From NCBI RefSeq assembly GCF_009901585.1, contig NZ_WXYO01000002.1:714769-778768 (forward strand): a DNA stretch of 64,000 nucleotides, given 5' to 3'. Under the pieces are notes generated by a model. That model ran no database searches. It was not told where the DNA came from and saw only the letters and a list, made by a program, of their open reading frames with translations. A program made the position numbers and the translations under genes. The number at the start of each line of letters is the position of its first letter. Within the stretch, counting starts at the first letter, position 1. Source of the DNA: Poritiphilus flavus (lineage in GTDB: Bacteria; Bacteroidota; Bacteroidia; Flavobacteriales; Flavobacteriaceae). This document shows, in pieces, positions 13,923 through 23,157 of the stretch.

Positions 13923-15599
13923 ATGAGAATAAATATCTTGTCTGATAAGAAGGCGGAAGAAAAGAAAGACGCGCTGATAGTTTTTGTACATGGCTTTACA
14001 GGAGGGTCTGATACCTGGATTAGAAAGGATAATCTAAAGTCGATTTTAGATCACCTTCGAGATGATGAGGAGCTTTCAAAGAGTTATGACTTTGCTGTGG
14101 CCGAATACTTCACGAAAATCACCGACCTACTCGAAAAACCCTCCTGGATACTGGCAAAGTTATCCGGTCGTAAGAAGAAGCTACATAAGAATATAGACAT
14201 CAATGGGATTTCCCAAATGCTACAGTCCGAAATAAGGTACCGTTGTAAAGAATACAAAACAATCGTACTGGTGGCCCATAGCATGGGAGGATTAGTTTCA
14301 AAGTCCTATATATTAGGTGAGATCGACGCTTTCGAAAGGGGCAAGATAAACACCGCCTTGCCAATACAACTCTTTATTTCGCTTGCTGTTCCTCATCGTG
14401 GAGCTACTTTAGCTTCCTTTGGAAAGATGGTCGCCGGAAACCCTCAAATCAGGGACCTTGATCCTTTATCATCAATTGTTACCGAAATGAACGACAAATG
14501 GGTTGAATTCTCCCGATTCGTACCTGAAACCCTATATTTTCAAGGGAAACAAGATCAAATTGTGCCCGATACGGCAACGGTAGGTAATGAAGGCAGAAAT
14601 CCTGAAGTTATATATACTAATGACGACCATTTCTCAATTGTTACAACCGGAATTGACGATATTGTGGTTGAGGTGATAAAGGACCGTTGTAAGTCTCTTC
14701 TACAGCAAAACAGTAGTAGCACATCAACTAAGCAATCCCAAACCGTAGCCAATAAAACACAACTAAAAGATCCTGCCAAACCTGGTTCCGATACGAAGGA
14801 AAAACCTAGTGAAACGACATATGATTTTGTCTTTGACTTTAACTCCCGATTCAAAGCAAATGGAATTACCGTGGCGGACGTTATAAATAAGTTGGATAGC
14901 AAAAACCTTGACAAGGATTTTTTAATTCAGTGGTCTCCGGAATTATGGGAAGCCAAAAAAGCCTGTGAATCGGTCTATGAGGAGGTTAAGAATCACCTAA
15001 AAGAAAGTTCAATATTCTTTAATCAAAAAGAAGAAACAATAGAAAGTCTGGTAAGTTATATCCCCAGTGCACTCAGGGGTGCCGAAAGTATTATGGAAGG
15101 GGCTGCTGAAAGAATTCCAAAACTTATCAAGGGGATGAGCTTCGAAAGGCAGGGAACTCTGGGATGTAAGGTCTCGTTGATAAATTTCCTTAGCCATTGC
15201 AATATTAAGGCCCTTGAAACTTTATGCTATCCACTTACCTTTAATTTGCTCGAAAATACGGACTACCATTACAAGAGTATTGTGGCTCAATTCCCTGATG
15301 AGATCTTTAGTACGGTTGGATTTTATCATTATGTATACAACTTGGATAAAGAGGCTATGGAGTCAGTTTCTCTTTACTCCCTAAAAGATCCGGAAGGAGT
15401 GGCACTTGCGAATGTCAAATATGGACTAACTGTAGTGGGTAACAAAGCATCCTTGGATAATAAAGACCACAACTATAAGTTCTACGATCAGGTGTTTGTT
15501 CCTCAAATAGAATTTCAAATGATAGGCAAACCTGAAACGGTTAAATACGATCTGGATCGTAAAATTTACATGAAGGAACATAGATCACCTTGTTATTAG
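13923..15599 (+). CDS. Lipase-like alpha/beta hydrolase with uncharacterised C-terminal domain
   Basis: This is a 558-residue soluble protein. Residues 15-255 form a PGAP1/SERAC1-like (DUF676 group) alpha/beta hydrolase: oxyanion segment FVHGFTGG at 21-28, nucleophile elbow AHSMGG with Ser120, PHRG at 157-160, likely acid Asp211 (QDQIVP) and His236 (DDHFSIV). A Ser/Thr/Lys-rich linker runs from about 262 to 300. Residues 300-558 begin YDFVFDFNSRFKANGITV, continue through helical segments, and match nothing I recognise. There is no signal peptide or TM helix, so it should act in the cytoplasm. It stands alone between AT-rich gaps. Similar hydrolase plus sensor-like C-terminus layouts occur in conflict systems, but no partner gene is present, so that role is only a possibility. 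Confidence 0.85.
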   Translation: MRINILSDKKAEEKKDALIVFVHGFTGGSDTWIRKDNLKSILDHLRDDEELSKSYDFAVAEYFTKITDLLEKPSWILAKLSGRKKKLHKNIDINGISQMLQSEIRYRCKEYKTIVLVAHSMGGLVSKSYILGEIDAFERGKINTALPIQLFISLAVPHRGATLASFGKMVAGNPQIRDLDPLSSIVTEMNDKWVEFSRFVPETLYFQGKQDQIVPDTATVGNEGRNPEVIYTNDDHFSIVTTGIDDIVVEVIKDRCKSLLQQNSSSTSTKQSQTVANKTQLKDPAKPGSDTKEKPSETTYDFVFDFNSRFKANGITVADVINKLDSKNLDKDFLIQWSPELWEAKKACESVYEEVKNHLKESSIFFNQKEETIESLVSYIPSALRGAESIMEGAAERIPKLIKGMSFERQGTLGCKVSLINFLSHCNIKALETLCYPLTFNLLENTDYHYKSIVAQFPDEIFSTVGFYHYVYNLDKEAMESVSLYSLKDPEGVALANVKYGLTVVGNKASLDNKDHNYKFYDQVFVPQIEFQMIGKPETVKYDLDRKIYMKEHRSPCY

Positions 15600-15745
15600 G
15601 GCTTACCTTAATAAGGAAATCTTTGTATACAATTTTATTTGCTTCAATTAAAATTTGTACTTTTATCTACCTGATTTGCTTCCCCGAACAGTAGAAACGG
15701 CCCTGGCCCCTGGCTAGTTGGGACCTTTAAAATTGTGTTTGCCCT

Positions 15746-15970
15746 ATGAAGAATACATATTTTAATACCCTGTATCTGCTTGCTCTGATCCTTTTAGGAT
15801 TACTCTTTTTTCTCAGTATTTCGCGGGATGCTGCAGCAGAGGGAACTTATTCCGATATCGGTTATACCATAAGCCCCTGGGGGGTTGTCATTGGTGGTTT
15901 GCTGATAATTATGTTACTGATGTACTTCCAGGTTCGCAAAAAGTTCAGAAACCGATTCCCCAAATCCTGA
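15746..15970 (+). CDS. Small membrane protein, two TM helices
   Basis: This is a 74-residue protein with an N-terminal hydrophobic helix (YLLALILLGLLFFLSI, about 10-25), a short extracytoplasmic loop containing EGTYSDIGYTISPWG, a second helix (VVIGGLLIIMLLMYFQ, about 51-66) and a basic cytoplasmic tail RKKFRNRFPK. I do not recognise a named family. The basic tail and clean two-helix topology support a real gene. Upstream DNA contains TTTG (15648) and TACTTTTA (15660), a weak promoter match. It converges with the amidohydrolase gene 36 bp away. Confidence 0.65.
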   Translation: MKNTYFNTLYLLALILLGLLFFLSISRDAAAEGTYSDIGYTISPWGVVIGGLLIIMLLMYFQVRKKFRNRFPKS

Positions 15971-16006
15971 AGACCCCTTCAGATATCCCCTGGGATACCG
16001 GATGGC

Positions 16007-17380
16007 CTAATTCTTTTCAGCATTTTTGGCGATTTGAGCCAGTTTCGAGTCTATATGTGATCTACTGAGCCAGGTACCCCTTACCATTACACCTATGGGT
16101 TCTTTGAGTGCAGAAAGATCAGTCAAAGGGTTACTATTGATTATGAATAGGTCGGCAGACTGTCCAACGCCAATCTCTCCGAATTCCCCTTCCTTCTCAA
16201 AGAAGATAGCTGGATTAATGGTCCCGGACTGCAATATCTGCAATGGTGTTAGACCCGCATCCAGCATTCCCTGAATTTCGTGATGTATGGAAAAACCTGG
16301 AACATTAAAGAGTTGTGGGGCATCAGAACCCAAAAGCATGCCGTAGCCGTTTTCCTGAAGTCGGTTGATCAGCCGTTTTCTTATTTCATCAAATTTCTTC
16401 CATTGTTCTGGACTAAAATTTTCATCCGCCATATACTCCCGTTTAACGCGTTCCCAATTAGCAAGGGTGGTCTTGGGCATGTACTTCATTTCGGGTTGTG
16501 CTAATAATTCTTCAACCCCAACCGGGGCGAACCATCGTTCAAAAAGACTTTGGGTAGGGACTATCCAGACTTTATTGGCCTTGGTCATGGCTACCAATTC
16601 GTCAATTTTCTCCGGATCCGCCAAAGGGGTGAAGTTGTATCCGAAAAACCCGTTTGCTGCCGGGTTCACATTCTCGGACTCTGGTACCAGACCCTCCAGA
16701 TAACCATCCACATGATCGATAGAGGCGTATTGACTCTCAAGAGCATGCCTTATACCAACAGCCACAGGAACGTGTCCGGAGAATCTAATTCCTACTTCGT
16801 TAGCTGTGGCAACTAATTCGTCAAAGACATTCAAAAGAATGCCAGGATGTATTTTTAAAAAGTCATAGCCGTCCTTTTGAAATGCGGTTACTTTGGTTCT
16901 TGCCTCTTCTGGTGTGCGGACGGTTAATCCGTTAAGCGACGGACTGGAAGTAAAGATCCGTGGGCTTAGCAATTCCCCTGCTGCTGCCTTAGAACGCATC
17001 TCAAGATGAGAAGGGTGTCCAAGCATTCCTCTAATAGTAGTTACTCCGTTAGATAGGTAAAGGAAAAGTACCTCTTCAATACGCTCTTGGGAGGTGTTGG
17101 GAGATGGAATATGCGCGTGCATTTCAGCAAGCCCGGGGACCGCAAATTTACCTGTCCCGTCTATGGTCTCCTTAAATTTTGTCGCGTCCTCAACGGACTG
17201 TTCTATGGCCATGATCTTACCGGAATCTATAATAATATTCCTGTTTTCCCGTATTACACCATTCCTGACATCAACAATATTGATATTAGATATTAGAATT
17301 CCTTTTGGGTTCGATTTTTCCTGGGCCTGATTACAAGAAATGACTATCAGCCCGATGAATAAGAGTGCTAACTTTTTCAT
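16007..17380 (-). CDS. Amidohydrolase-family lipoprotein
   Basis: This is a 457-residue metal-dependent hydrolase of the amidohydrolase superfamily (imidazolonepropionase/prolidase-like group). The signal peptide has a lipobox ending at Cys16 (LIVISC), so the enzyme is lipid-anchored outside the cytoplasmic membrane. Superfamily metal motifs are AEMHAHIP, followed later by a probable bridging Lys (FLKIHPG), His in SGHVPV, His in IDHVDG and Asp in LLGSDAPQ. The composite domain strands flank the barrel (ISNINIVDVRNGVI at the N-terminus and GVGQSADLFIINSNPL at the C-terminus). The substrate is unknown; relatives hydrolyse Xaa-Pro peptides or cyclic amides. It lies 17 bp downstream of the YdeI-like gene on the same strand. 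Confidence 0.9.
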   Translation of the reverse strand: MKKLALLFIGLIVISCNQAQEKSNPKGILISNINIVDVRNGVIRENRNIIIDSGKIMAIEQSVEDATKFKETIDGTGKFAVPGLAEMHAHIPSPNTSQERIEEVLFLYLSNGVTTIRGMLGHPSHLEMRSKAAAGELLSPRIFTSSPSLNGLTVRTPEEARTKVTAFQKDGYDFLKIHPGILLNVFDELVATANEVGIRFSGHVPVAVGIRHALESQYASIDHVDGYLEGLVPESENVNPAANGFFGYNFTPLADPEKIDELVAMTKANKVWIVPTQSLFERWFAPVGVEELLAQPEMKYMPKTTLANWERVKREYMADENFSPEQWKKFDEIRKRLINRLQENGYGMLLGSDAPQLFNVPGFSIHHEIQGMLDAGLTPLQILQSGTINPAIFFEKEGEFGEIGVGQSADLFIINSNPLTDLSALKEPIGVMVRGTWLSRSHIDSKLAQIAKNAEKN

Positions 17381-17397
17381 GCCTCGGTTGTTTGTAG

Positions 17398-17964
17398 TTA
17401 TCTTGAGAACCTGTCTTTGATATTATCCTGACAGAGTTGAACGATCTCTTTGATCCTTTTATTCCTGGTCTCCTGCCGTTTAGCCTGATTTAGCCAATAT
17501 AAATAGCTCTTTCGTTGTCCACGCGTAAATGCATTATAATTCTCAAAGGCAATCGTATTTTGGTCAAAGGCCAATTGCAGGTCCTTTGGGATCACGCCGT
17601 TCTCTACGTCATCCAGGGCGGTCCAGGAGCCGTCCTTTTTCGCTGAAGCAATTTTTTTTAATCCACTCTCGTGCATCAGGCCTTTGGAAATAAGATCCTT
17701 TATATGGGTCTTGTTCACCTTGCTCCATACGCTTTTGGGCTTTCTGGGGCAGAAGTATTGCCTTCTTCTTCCATTTCCAAGACTTTTTACAGTGCTATCA
17801 ATCCAACCATAACACAAGGCTACTTTAACAGCCTCTTCCCAGCGCATGCTTTCCTTTTTATGGGCCACGGCATAAAAGATAAGGTAAATGCCGCCGGATT
17901 TATCGTGATTCAAGTGAAGCCACTCCCTCCACTCCTGGTCATTTTTGAAATAAATTTCTTCCAA
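17398..17964 (-). CDS. YdeI/OmpD-associated family protein
   Basis: This is a 188-residue soluble protein of the YdeI family (often called bacteriocin-protection protein). Diagnostic segments are NDQEWREWLHLNH near the N-terminus, KVALCYGWIDSTVKSL in the first third, FCPRKPKSVWSKVNK, and the C-terminal AFTRGQRKSYLYWLNQAKRQ followed by an Arg/Lys-rich helix. Biochemical function is not established. It probably forms a two-gene unit with the amidohydrolase downstream, and its start faces the divergent ThuA gene across 118 bp. It is distinct from the DUF1905-containing relative at 4390-4872. Confidence 0.88.
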   Translation of the reverse strand: MEEIYFKNDQEWREWLHLNHDKSGGIYLIFYAVAHKKESMRWEEAVKVALCYGWIDSTVKSLGNGRRRQYFCPRKPKSVWSKVNKTHIKDLISKGLMHESGLKKIASAKKDGSWTALDDVENGVIPKDLQLAFDQNTIAFENYNAFTRGQRKSYLYWLNQAKRQETRNKRIKEIVQLCQDNIKDRFSR

Positions 17965-18017
17965 AGCGTTAAATTTTGTTGATCTATTGGAAAAAGATGT
18001 ACCGTACGCACGGAATG

Positions 18018-18050
18018 TTTGGTTTTTAACAACAACAATACATATCTTTA
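18018..18050 (+). promoter_or_regulatory. Candidate promoter of the ThuA fusion gene
   Basis: TTTG (18018-18021) and TATCTTTA (18043-18050) are separated by 21 bases, close to the Bacteroidota TTTG-N19-TAnnTTTG pattern with one mismatch. The start codon is at 18083. Confidence 0.45.
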
Positions 18051-18082
18051 AAAACGAGTGAACTTAAAGGTAATATTTTATA

Positions 18083-21000
18083 ATGAAAAATTCGTTTTGG
18101 ATGACAGCTCTTGTGTGCTGTCTTTTTTTAATTGGTTGCAGTAAGAAAAGGGAAGGTAACCCAAAGGTTTTAGTTTTTTCCAAGACCATGGGATTTAAGC
18201 ATTCCTCTATTCCCAATGGAATTGCCGCCATCCAGAAATTAGGGGCTGAGAATAACTTTGAAGTGGATACAACGAAAAACGCTGATCTTTTTGAAGACGA
18301 TATCCTCAAGCAATATTCTGCCATCATTTTCCTTAGTACTACAGGAAATGTGCTCGATAACAAACAAGAGGCGGCCTTTGAACGTTACATTCAATCCGGT
18401 GGCGGATATGTGGGGATACATGCCGCTACGGACACCGAATACGATTGGGGATGGTATGGAAAACTTGTAGGAGCTTATTTTCAGAGTCACCCTTCCGGGA
18501 CACCAGAGGCGGACTTCATCATAAAAAGCAAGACATTCCCGGCCACCTCTTTCTTTACCGATAGTATCTGGCACCGCACGGATGAGATGTATAATTTCAA
18601 GAAAATGAATCCGGAGGTCAATGTGGTGATGACCATAGACGAAAGCACCTATGAAGGGGGCACCAATGGAGATTATCACCCCATGAGCTGGTATCATGAA
18701 TACGACGGCGGACGCGCATTCTACACCGCTCTGGGGCATACTGAGGAGAGTTATACCGAAGAAAAGTTTCTCAAACATGTATTAGGGGGGATCCAATATG
18801 CCATTGGGGATAATCTGATGTTGGATTATGCCAAGGCCACCTCACAAATTCCACCAGATGCGGATAGGTTTACCAAAGCGCCCCTGGTAGGGGGGGAATT
18901 TTTTGAACCTACGGAAATGGCGGTTCTCCCGAATGATGATATCCTGATCTCACAAAGACGGGGTGAGATCCTGCATTATAGTGCAAGTACCAATGAAATG
19001 AAACAGGTCGCATTTTTGGATGTGTATTATAAGACCCTGAATACCCCTGGTGTAAATGCGGAGGAAGGCCTGATGGGAATCCAAAAAGATCCCAACTATG
19101 CGCAGAATAATTGGATCTATGTATTCTATTCCCCGTCCGGGGACGAATGGGTTAACAGGCTCTCCAGGTTCAAGTTTGTAGATGGTAATTTCGACATGAG
19201 TTCCGAGCAGGTAATTCTAGATGTGGAAAGTCAACGAGAGATTTGTTGTCATACCGGAGGTTCCATTGCATTCGGACCCGGGGATCTGCTTTATCTTTCA
19301 ACAGGTGATAATTCCACACCATTTAATGAAAAAGGAGTCAAATACGTAAACAACGGATATGCACCTCTAAATGATGTTCCCGGGCATGAGCAGTACGATG
19401 CAAGGAGATCTTCGGGCAATACCAATGACCTTAGAGGTAAAATACTAAGGATTAAAGTGAATGAAGATGGTACGTATGATATCCCTGAAGGGAATTTGTT
19501 CCCTCCGGGTACCGAGAAAACCCGTCCGGAGATCTATACTATGGGGCATAGGAATCCATACAGGATATCTGTTGATCCTAAGAACGGGTATCTGTATTGG
19601 GGAGATGTAGGTCCCGATTCCAGAATAGACAGTCTGGCAACCCGTGGACCTATGGGTTACGACGAGGTAGGGCAGGCCAGGGAAGCCGGAAACTTTGGCT
19701 GGCCGTTGTTCATCGCGGATAACAAGGCCTATGTGGACTACGACTATGTGACAGGCGAAAGCGGTACTGCCTTTGATCCGGAAAAACCGATCAACGACTC
19801 CCGAAACAATACGGGACTACGGGAACTCCCTAAAGCCATGCCGGCAATGATCTATTATCCTTATGTGGATTCGTCAGACTTTCCACAGACCAGTACCGGA
19901 GGGCGGAACGCTATGGCCGGTCCTGTTTATTACGCCGATATGTATTCTGGCGAATCGAAATTGCCGGATTATTACGATGGGAAAGTAATCGTCTATGACT
20001 GGATGCGAGGCTGGATGATGGCTTTAAGCCTCTTTGAAGACGGCTCGCTGAACAAAATGGAGCCCTTTGCTCCGGAAATTGAAGTCAATAATCTTATAGA
20101 TATGGAAATGGGCCAGGATGGCCGGGTCTACCTGCTGGAATACGGCAGTGGATGGTTCTCACAGAATGAGGATTCCGGGCTGAGTTACATTGATTATAAT
20201 GGAGGTAACAGACCACCACTGATCGATCAGCTCATTGTGGATAAAACTTCAGGACCCCTGCCGCTAAAGATTGCGGCTGAAGTAAGTGCGGTAGATCGTG
20301 AAAAAGATGGTATTAGCTATGTCTGGAGCACTGGAAATGGAACAACCATGGTAACCGCCGAACCCAAGGCTGAATTCAGCTTTGACGAAGCCGGAGAATA
20401 TAAGATCTCCGTGGAAGTAAAAGATGACAAAGGAGCTTCGGCAAGCAGTGAGACCATCTCCGTGGTAGCCGGGAACTCCCGACCCGAAGTTAGTATAGAC
20501 CTAAGCGGAGGAAACTCCTCATTCTTCATGGCAGGTGTTCCTGTTAATTACAGCGTTTCTGTAAAGGATCCGGATGGAGGCTCCGAGATAGATTCGGATA
20601 ATATCTTTGTTTCGGTGGATTACAGGGAAAGTATGGATGAGGTTAATATGTCCCTTGGTCACCAGGAAGTCTCTGCCGCTGTTACCGGTAAAGCTTTGGC
20701 CCTGGCCATGGATTGTAAAACCTGCCATAAAGAGAAGGAAGCTTCTATTGGGCCAAACTATATAGACATCGCCGAGAAATACAAGGATAATCCAAAAGCA
20801 CAGGGTTATATACAAAAAAAGATCGTTGAAGGAGGTTCCGGAGTATGGGGTGAAGTGACCATGCCGGCTCATCCTAATGTTACTGCAGACGAGTCCAGGC
20901 AACTGGCGCTATATATCATGTCCCTGGCCGGAGGTCAGGCAAAAAAAGAGTCCTTGCCTCCTAGAGGAACTGTAGTGCCGCAACCCACGCAGGGTGCGAA

Positions 21001-21493
21001 CGTAATGGTGCTTACGGCCAGCTATACCGACGGTGGTGTAGGATCTGCTAAACCGCTAACCGGGGTGAAAACTGTAACCCTTATGGGTAGCACCGTACCA
21101 TTTACCCCCGCAACCAAAGCCGAAGGAATGATGTCTATTGCCTTTAACGGAATGGATCTGCTGGTAGTTCCACCACAGGAATGCTGGTTCGCCCTGGAGG
21201 AAATCGATCTGAAAGGAGTAAAGACCGCCATGATCACCGCAGGCTGGCAGGAACCACCTAAAACCGGCCTGGATTTTGAAATGCGTCTAAACGCTCCTGA
21301 CGGAGAGTTGGTCGGTAAAGGAAGTATGCCAAAACCTGTGGAAGGTCAGCCGGGAGGTATGGTCCCGATCAAACTAAACCGGAAAGTCGATGGTAAGGCA
21401 GACGAGATCTACTTCGTGTACAAACCTCGGGAAGGTGAAGATAGGGGAGCAAACCCAGTCGCACTTATGAATGTGCGATTCGAAAGCAGATAA
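18083..21493 (+). CDS. ThuA / sorbosone dehydrogenase-like / PKD / cytochrome c multidomain lipoprotein
   Basis: This is a 1136-residue exported lipoprotein with lipobox Cys19 (LIGC). Domains in order are: ThuA-like at about 27-245 (GGGYVGIHAATDTEYDWGWYG); a PQQ-type glucose/sorbosone dehydrogenase propeller at about 265-700 (EEGLMGIQKDPNY, GHRNPYRISVDP); a PKD domain at about 715-800 (FSFDEAGEYKISVEV); a monohaem cytochrome c at about 865-955 with CKTCH at 878-882 and a candidate distal Met in VTMPAH; and a C-terminal beta domain at about 965-1136 resembling a CBM6-type module. The layout suggests a periplasmic or surface sugar dehydrogenase passing electrons to its own haem. No PQQ synthesis genes are in the window. 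A strong terminator follows. It is a stand-alone gene. Confidence 0.92.
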   Translation: MKNSFWMTALVCCLFLIGCSKKREGNPKVLVFSKTMGFKHSSIPNGIAAIQKLGAENNFEVDTTKNADLFEDDILKQYSAIIFLSTTGNVLDNKQEAAFERYIQSGGGYVGIHAATDTEYDWGWYGKLVGAYFQSHPSGTPEADFIIKSKTFPATSFFTDSIWHRTDEMYNFKKMNPEVNVVMTIDESTYEGGTNGDYHPMSWYHEYDGGRAFYTALGHTEESYTEEKFLKHVLGGIQYAIGDNLMLDYAKATSQIPPDADRFTKAPLVGGEFFEPTEMAVLPNDDILISQRRGEILHYSASTNEMKQVAFLDVYYKTLNTPGVNAEEGLMGIQKDPNYAQNNWIYVFYSPSGDEWVNRLSRFKFVDGNFDMSSEQVILDVESQREICCHTGGSIAFGPGDLLYLSTGDNSTPFNEKGVKYVNNGYAPLNDVPGHEQYDARRSSGNTNDLRGKILRIKVNEDGTYDIPEGNLFPPGTEKTRPEIYTMGHRNPYRISVDPKNGYLYWGDVGPDSRIDSLATRGPMGYDEVGQAREAGNFGWPLFIADNKAYVDYDYVTGESGTAFDPEKPINDSRNNTGLRELPKAMPAMIYYPYVDSSDFPQTSTGGRNAMAGPVYYADMYSGESKLPDYYDGKVIVYDWMRGWMMALSLFEDGSLNKMEPFAPEIEVNNLIDMEMGQDGRVYLLEYGSGWFSQNEDSGLSYIDYNGGNRPPLIDQLIVDKTSGPLPLKIAAEVSAVDREKDGISYVWSTGNGTTMVTAEPKAEFSFDEAGEYKISVEVKDDKGASASSETISVVAGNSRPEVSIDLSGGNSSFFMAGVPVNYSVSVKDPDGGSEIDSDNIFVSVDYRESMDEVNMSLGHQEVSAAVTGKALALAMDCKTCHKEKEASIGPNYIDIAEKYKDNPKAQGYIQKKIVEGGSGVWGEVTMPAHPNVTADESRQLALYIMSLAGGQAKKESLPPRGTVVPQPTQGANVMVLTASYTDGGVGSAKPLTGVKTVTLMGSTVPFTPATKAEGMMSIAFNGMDLLVVPPQECWFALEEIDLKGVKTAMITAGWQEPPKTGLDFEMRLNAPDGELVGKGSMPKPVEGQPGGMVPIKLNRKVDGKADEIYFVYKPREGEDRGANPVALMNVRFESR

Positions 21494-21502
21494 AAAGCAT
21501 TG

Positions 21503-21533
21503 ACCCCGTCCGTTCTTCACGACGGGGTTTTTT
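21503..21533 (+). terminator. Rho-independent terminator after the ThuA fusion gene
   Basis: The stem ACCCCGTC / GACGGGGT with a 10-base loop is followed by six T. It lies 10 bp after the plus-strand stop. The convergent minus gene stops at its edge (21532). Confidence 0.9.
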
Positions 21534-23151
21534 ACAATTGGCGGACTTCAATGTAGAAGTTCTTGTCGAACTGTGGAGGGGTAGTGGTTCCTAAATCGGT
21601 CGTTTTCCACTCCGAGGACGGAAACAACCACTTTTCAGATTCACCTGCGAATACGCGAACCGGCATATCAAAATCCGCTACTACATCGGCATAACGGAAT
21701 TTTATAGAATTACCCGCCATTTCATATTCCAAAACAGGAATTTTAGTCGTTCGCAGGTACTGATTAAAGAAGGCTGTAAGGTCTTTTTTTGTGTGTTTAC
21801 TCAAATAAGACTCCACTTGTTCTGTGGTCACGGTCTGATGGTAGAATTCCTTGTTGAGACCTCTTAGGATCTCCCGCCATTTTTCATCGTCTTCAATCAG
21901 TTGGCGTAAGGTATGCAACATATTCGCCCCTTTGTAATACATATCTCCGGAACCTCGCTTATTTACGCCGTAGGGTCCAATAATCGGCTTGTCATTCTTA
22001 ATATTCCGTCTGGTTCCGACAACGTATTCAGAGGCGGCTTTAGTACCGTAGTGATAATCCAGGTACAGGTTTTCAGAATAAGCTGTAAAACCTTCATGGA
22101 TCCACATATCCGCGATGTCCTTGTATGTGATATTGTTCGCAAACCACTCATGCCCTGCTTCGTGAATGATAATAAAGTCAAATTCCAATCCCCAGCCACT
22201 TCCTGAGAGGTCGTTGCCGAGGTAGCCGTTCTGGTACATATTGCCATAGGTAATGGAACTTTGATGTTCCATACCCAGGTAAGGAACTTCCACCAGTTTA
22301 AAGGAATCCTCGTAAAAGGGATAGGGCCCAAACCAATGCTCAAAGGCCTGAAGCATCAATGGTACCTGCTTAAATTGCTCCTTCGCTTTTTCCTGGTTGT
22401 TTCTAAGCACGTAGTAGTCCAATTGTAATTCGCCTTTCTCCCCCTCATAGGTCTCTCCAAAGTGGACGTAGTCTCCAATATTGACATTCACCCCGTAGTT
22501 GTTGATCGGGTTTTGTACATACCAGTGGAAAGTCTTAGTGCTGTCCTGTTCACTTATCCCCTTTAACCTGCCGTTTCCAACGGCTATAAGGTCTTTAGGT
22601 GCGGTAATGCTTATGGCCATACTGTCTACCTCGTCGTACATATGGTCCTTATTGGGCCACCATACGCTTGCGCCAAGGCCCTGGCAGGATGTGGCTACGA
22701 AGGGTTTGCCATTGGTGTCCATTTTCCAGGAAAAGCCCCCGTCCCAGGGTGCCCGAACCGCCTCTTTGGGTTTGCCGGAATAGGTGACCACCAATTCGTT
22801 CAGATCTCCTTTATTTTGGGGCTTTTGGAGGTACACAAAATGTGCGTTCCCATTGGAATCAAAACTGAGCTCTTTCCCGTCCTGGCTAACACTTTCAATC
22901 TCTAATGGCGGTTGCAGGTCTATCTGCATGACATGATTCTCGTTAAGGACCTCATACCTGATGGTGTTGCTTCCGCTAATGAACTTTTCATAGGGCTTTA
23001 CATCAATTTCCAGGTCGTAAAATACCAGATCCCACCATTCCCTTTCCATGGTAATACTGCCTCTCAGGGTATCCTGCGAGGTGAACAGGTCCTGTTGGGC
23101 GTAAGTACTTAATATCCCACCTAGTGCAAAAATTAAAAGTCTGGTTCTCAT
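21532..23151 (-). CDS. M1-family metallopeptidase, secreted
   Basis: This is a 539-residue zinc peptidase of the M1 (aminopeptidase N-like) family. A signal peptide is at about 1-19. The zinc site is HEAGH at 330-334 with the third ligand Glu353 (WIHEGF), the spacing expected for M1. The substrate-binding exopeptidase motif is present as GMEHQSS at 293-299, in place of GAMEN. The N-terminal beta domain (about 35-215) precedes the thermolysin-like domain; the long C-terminal helical domain of typical aminopeptidase N is missing, as in short bacteroidetal M1 enzymes. It follows the DUF2268 protease gene by 6 bp and is probably last in a run of peptidase genes. Confidence 0.94.
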   Translation of the reverse strand: MRTRLLIFALGGILSTYAQQDLFTSQDTLRGSITMEREWWDLVFYDLEIDVKPYEKFISGSNTIRYEVLNENHVMQIDLQPPLEIESVSQDGKELSFDSNGNAHFVYLQKPQNKGDLNELVVTYSGKPKEAVRAPWDGGFSWKMDTNGKPFVATSCQGLGASVWWPNKDHMYDEVDSMAISITAPKDLIAVGNGRLKGISEQDSTKTFHWYVQNPINNYGVNVNIGDYVHFGETYEGEKGELQLDYYVLRNNQEKAKEQFKQVPLMLQAFEHWFGPYPFYEDSFKLVEVPYLGMEHQSSITYGNMYQNGYLGNDLSGSGWGLEFDFIIIHEAGHEWFANNITYKDIADMWIHEGFTAYSENLYLDYHYGTKAASEYVVGTRRNIKNDKPIIGPYGVNKRGSGDMYYKGANMLHTLRQLIEDDEKWREILRGLNKEFYHQTVTTEQVESYLSKHTKKDLTAFFNQYLRTTKIPVLEYEMAGNSIKFRYADVVADFDMPVRVFAGESEKWLFPSSEWKTTDLGTTTPPQFDKNFYIEVRQL

Positions 23152-23157
23152 TACGTT

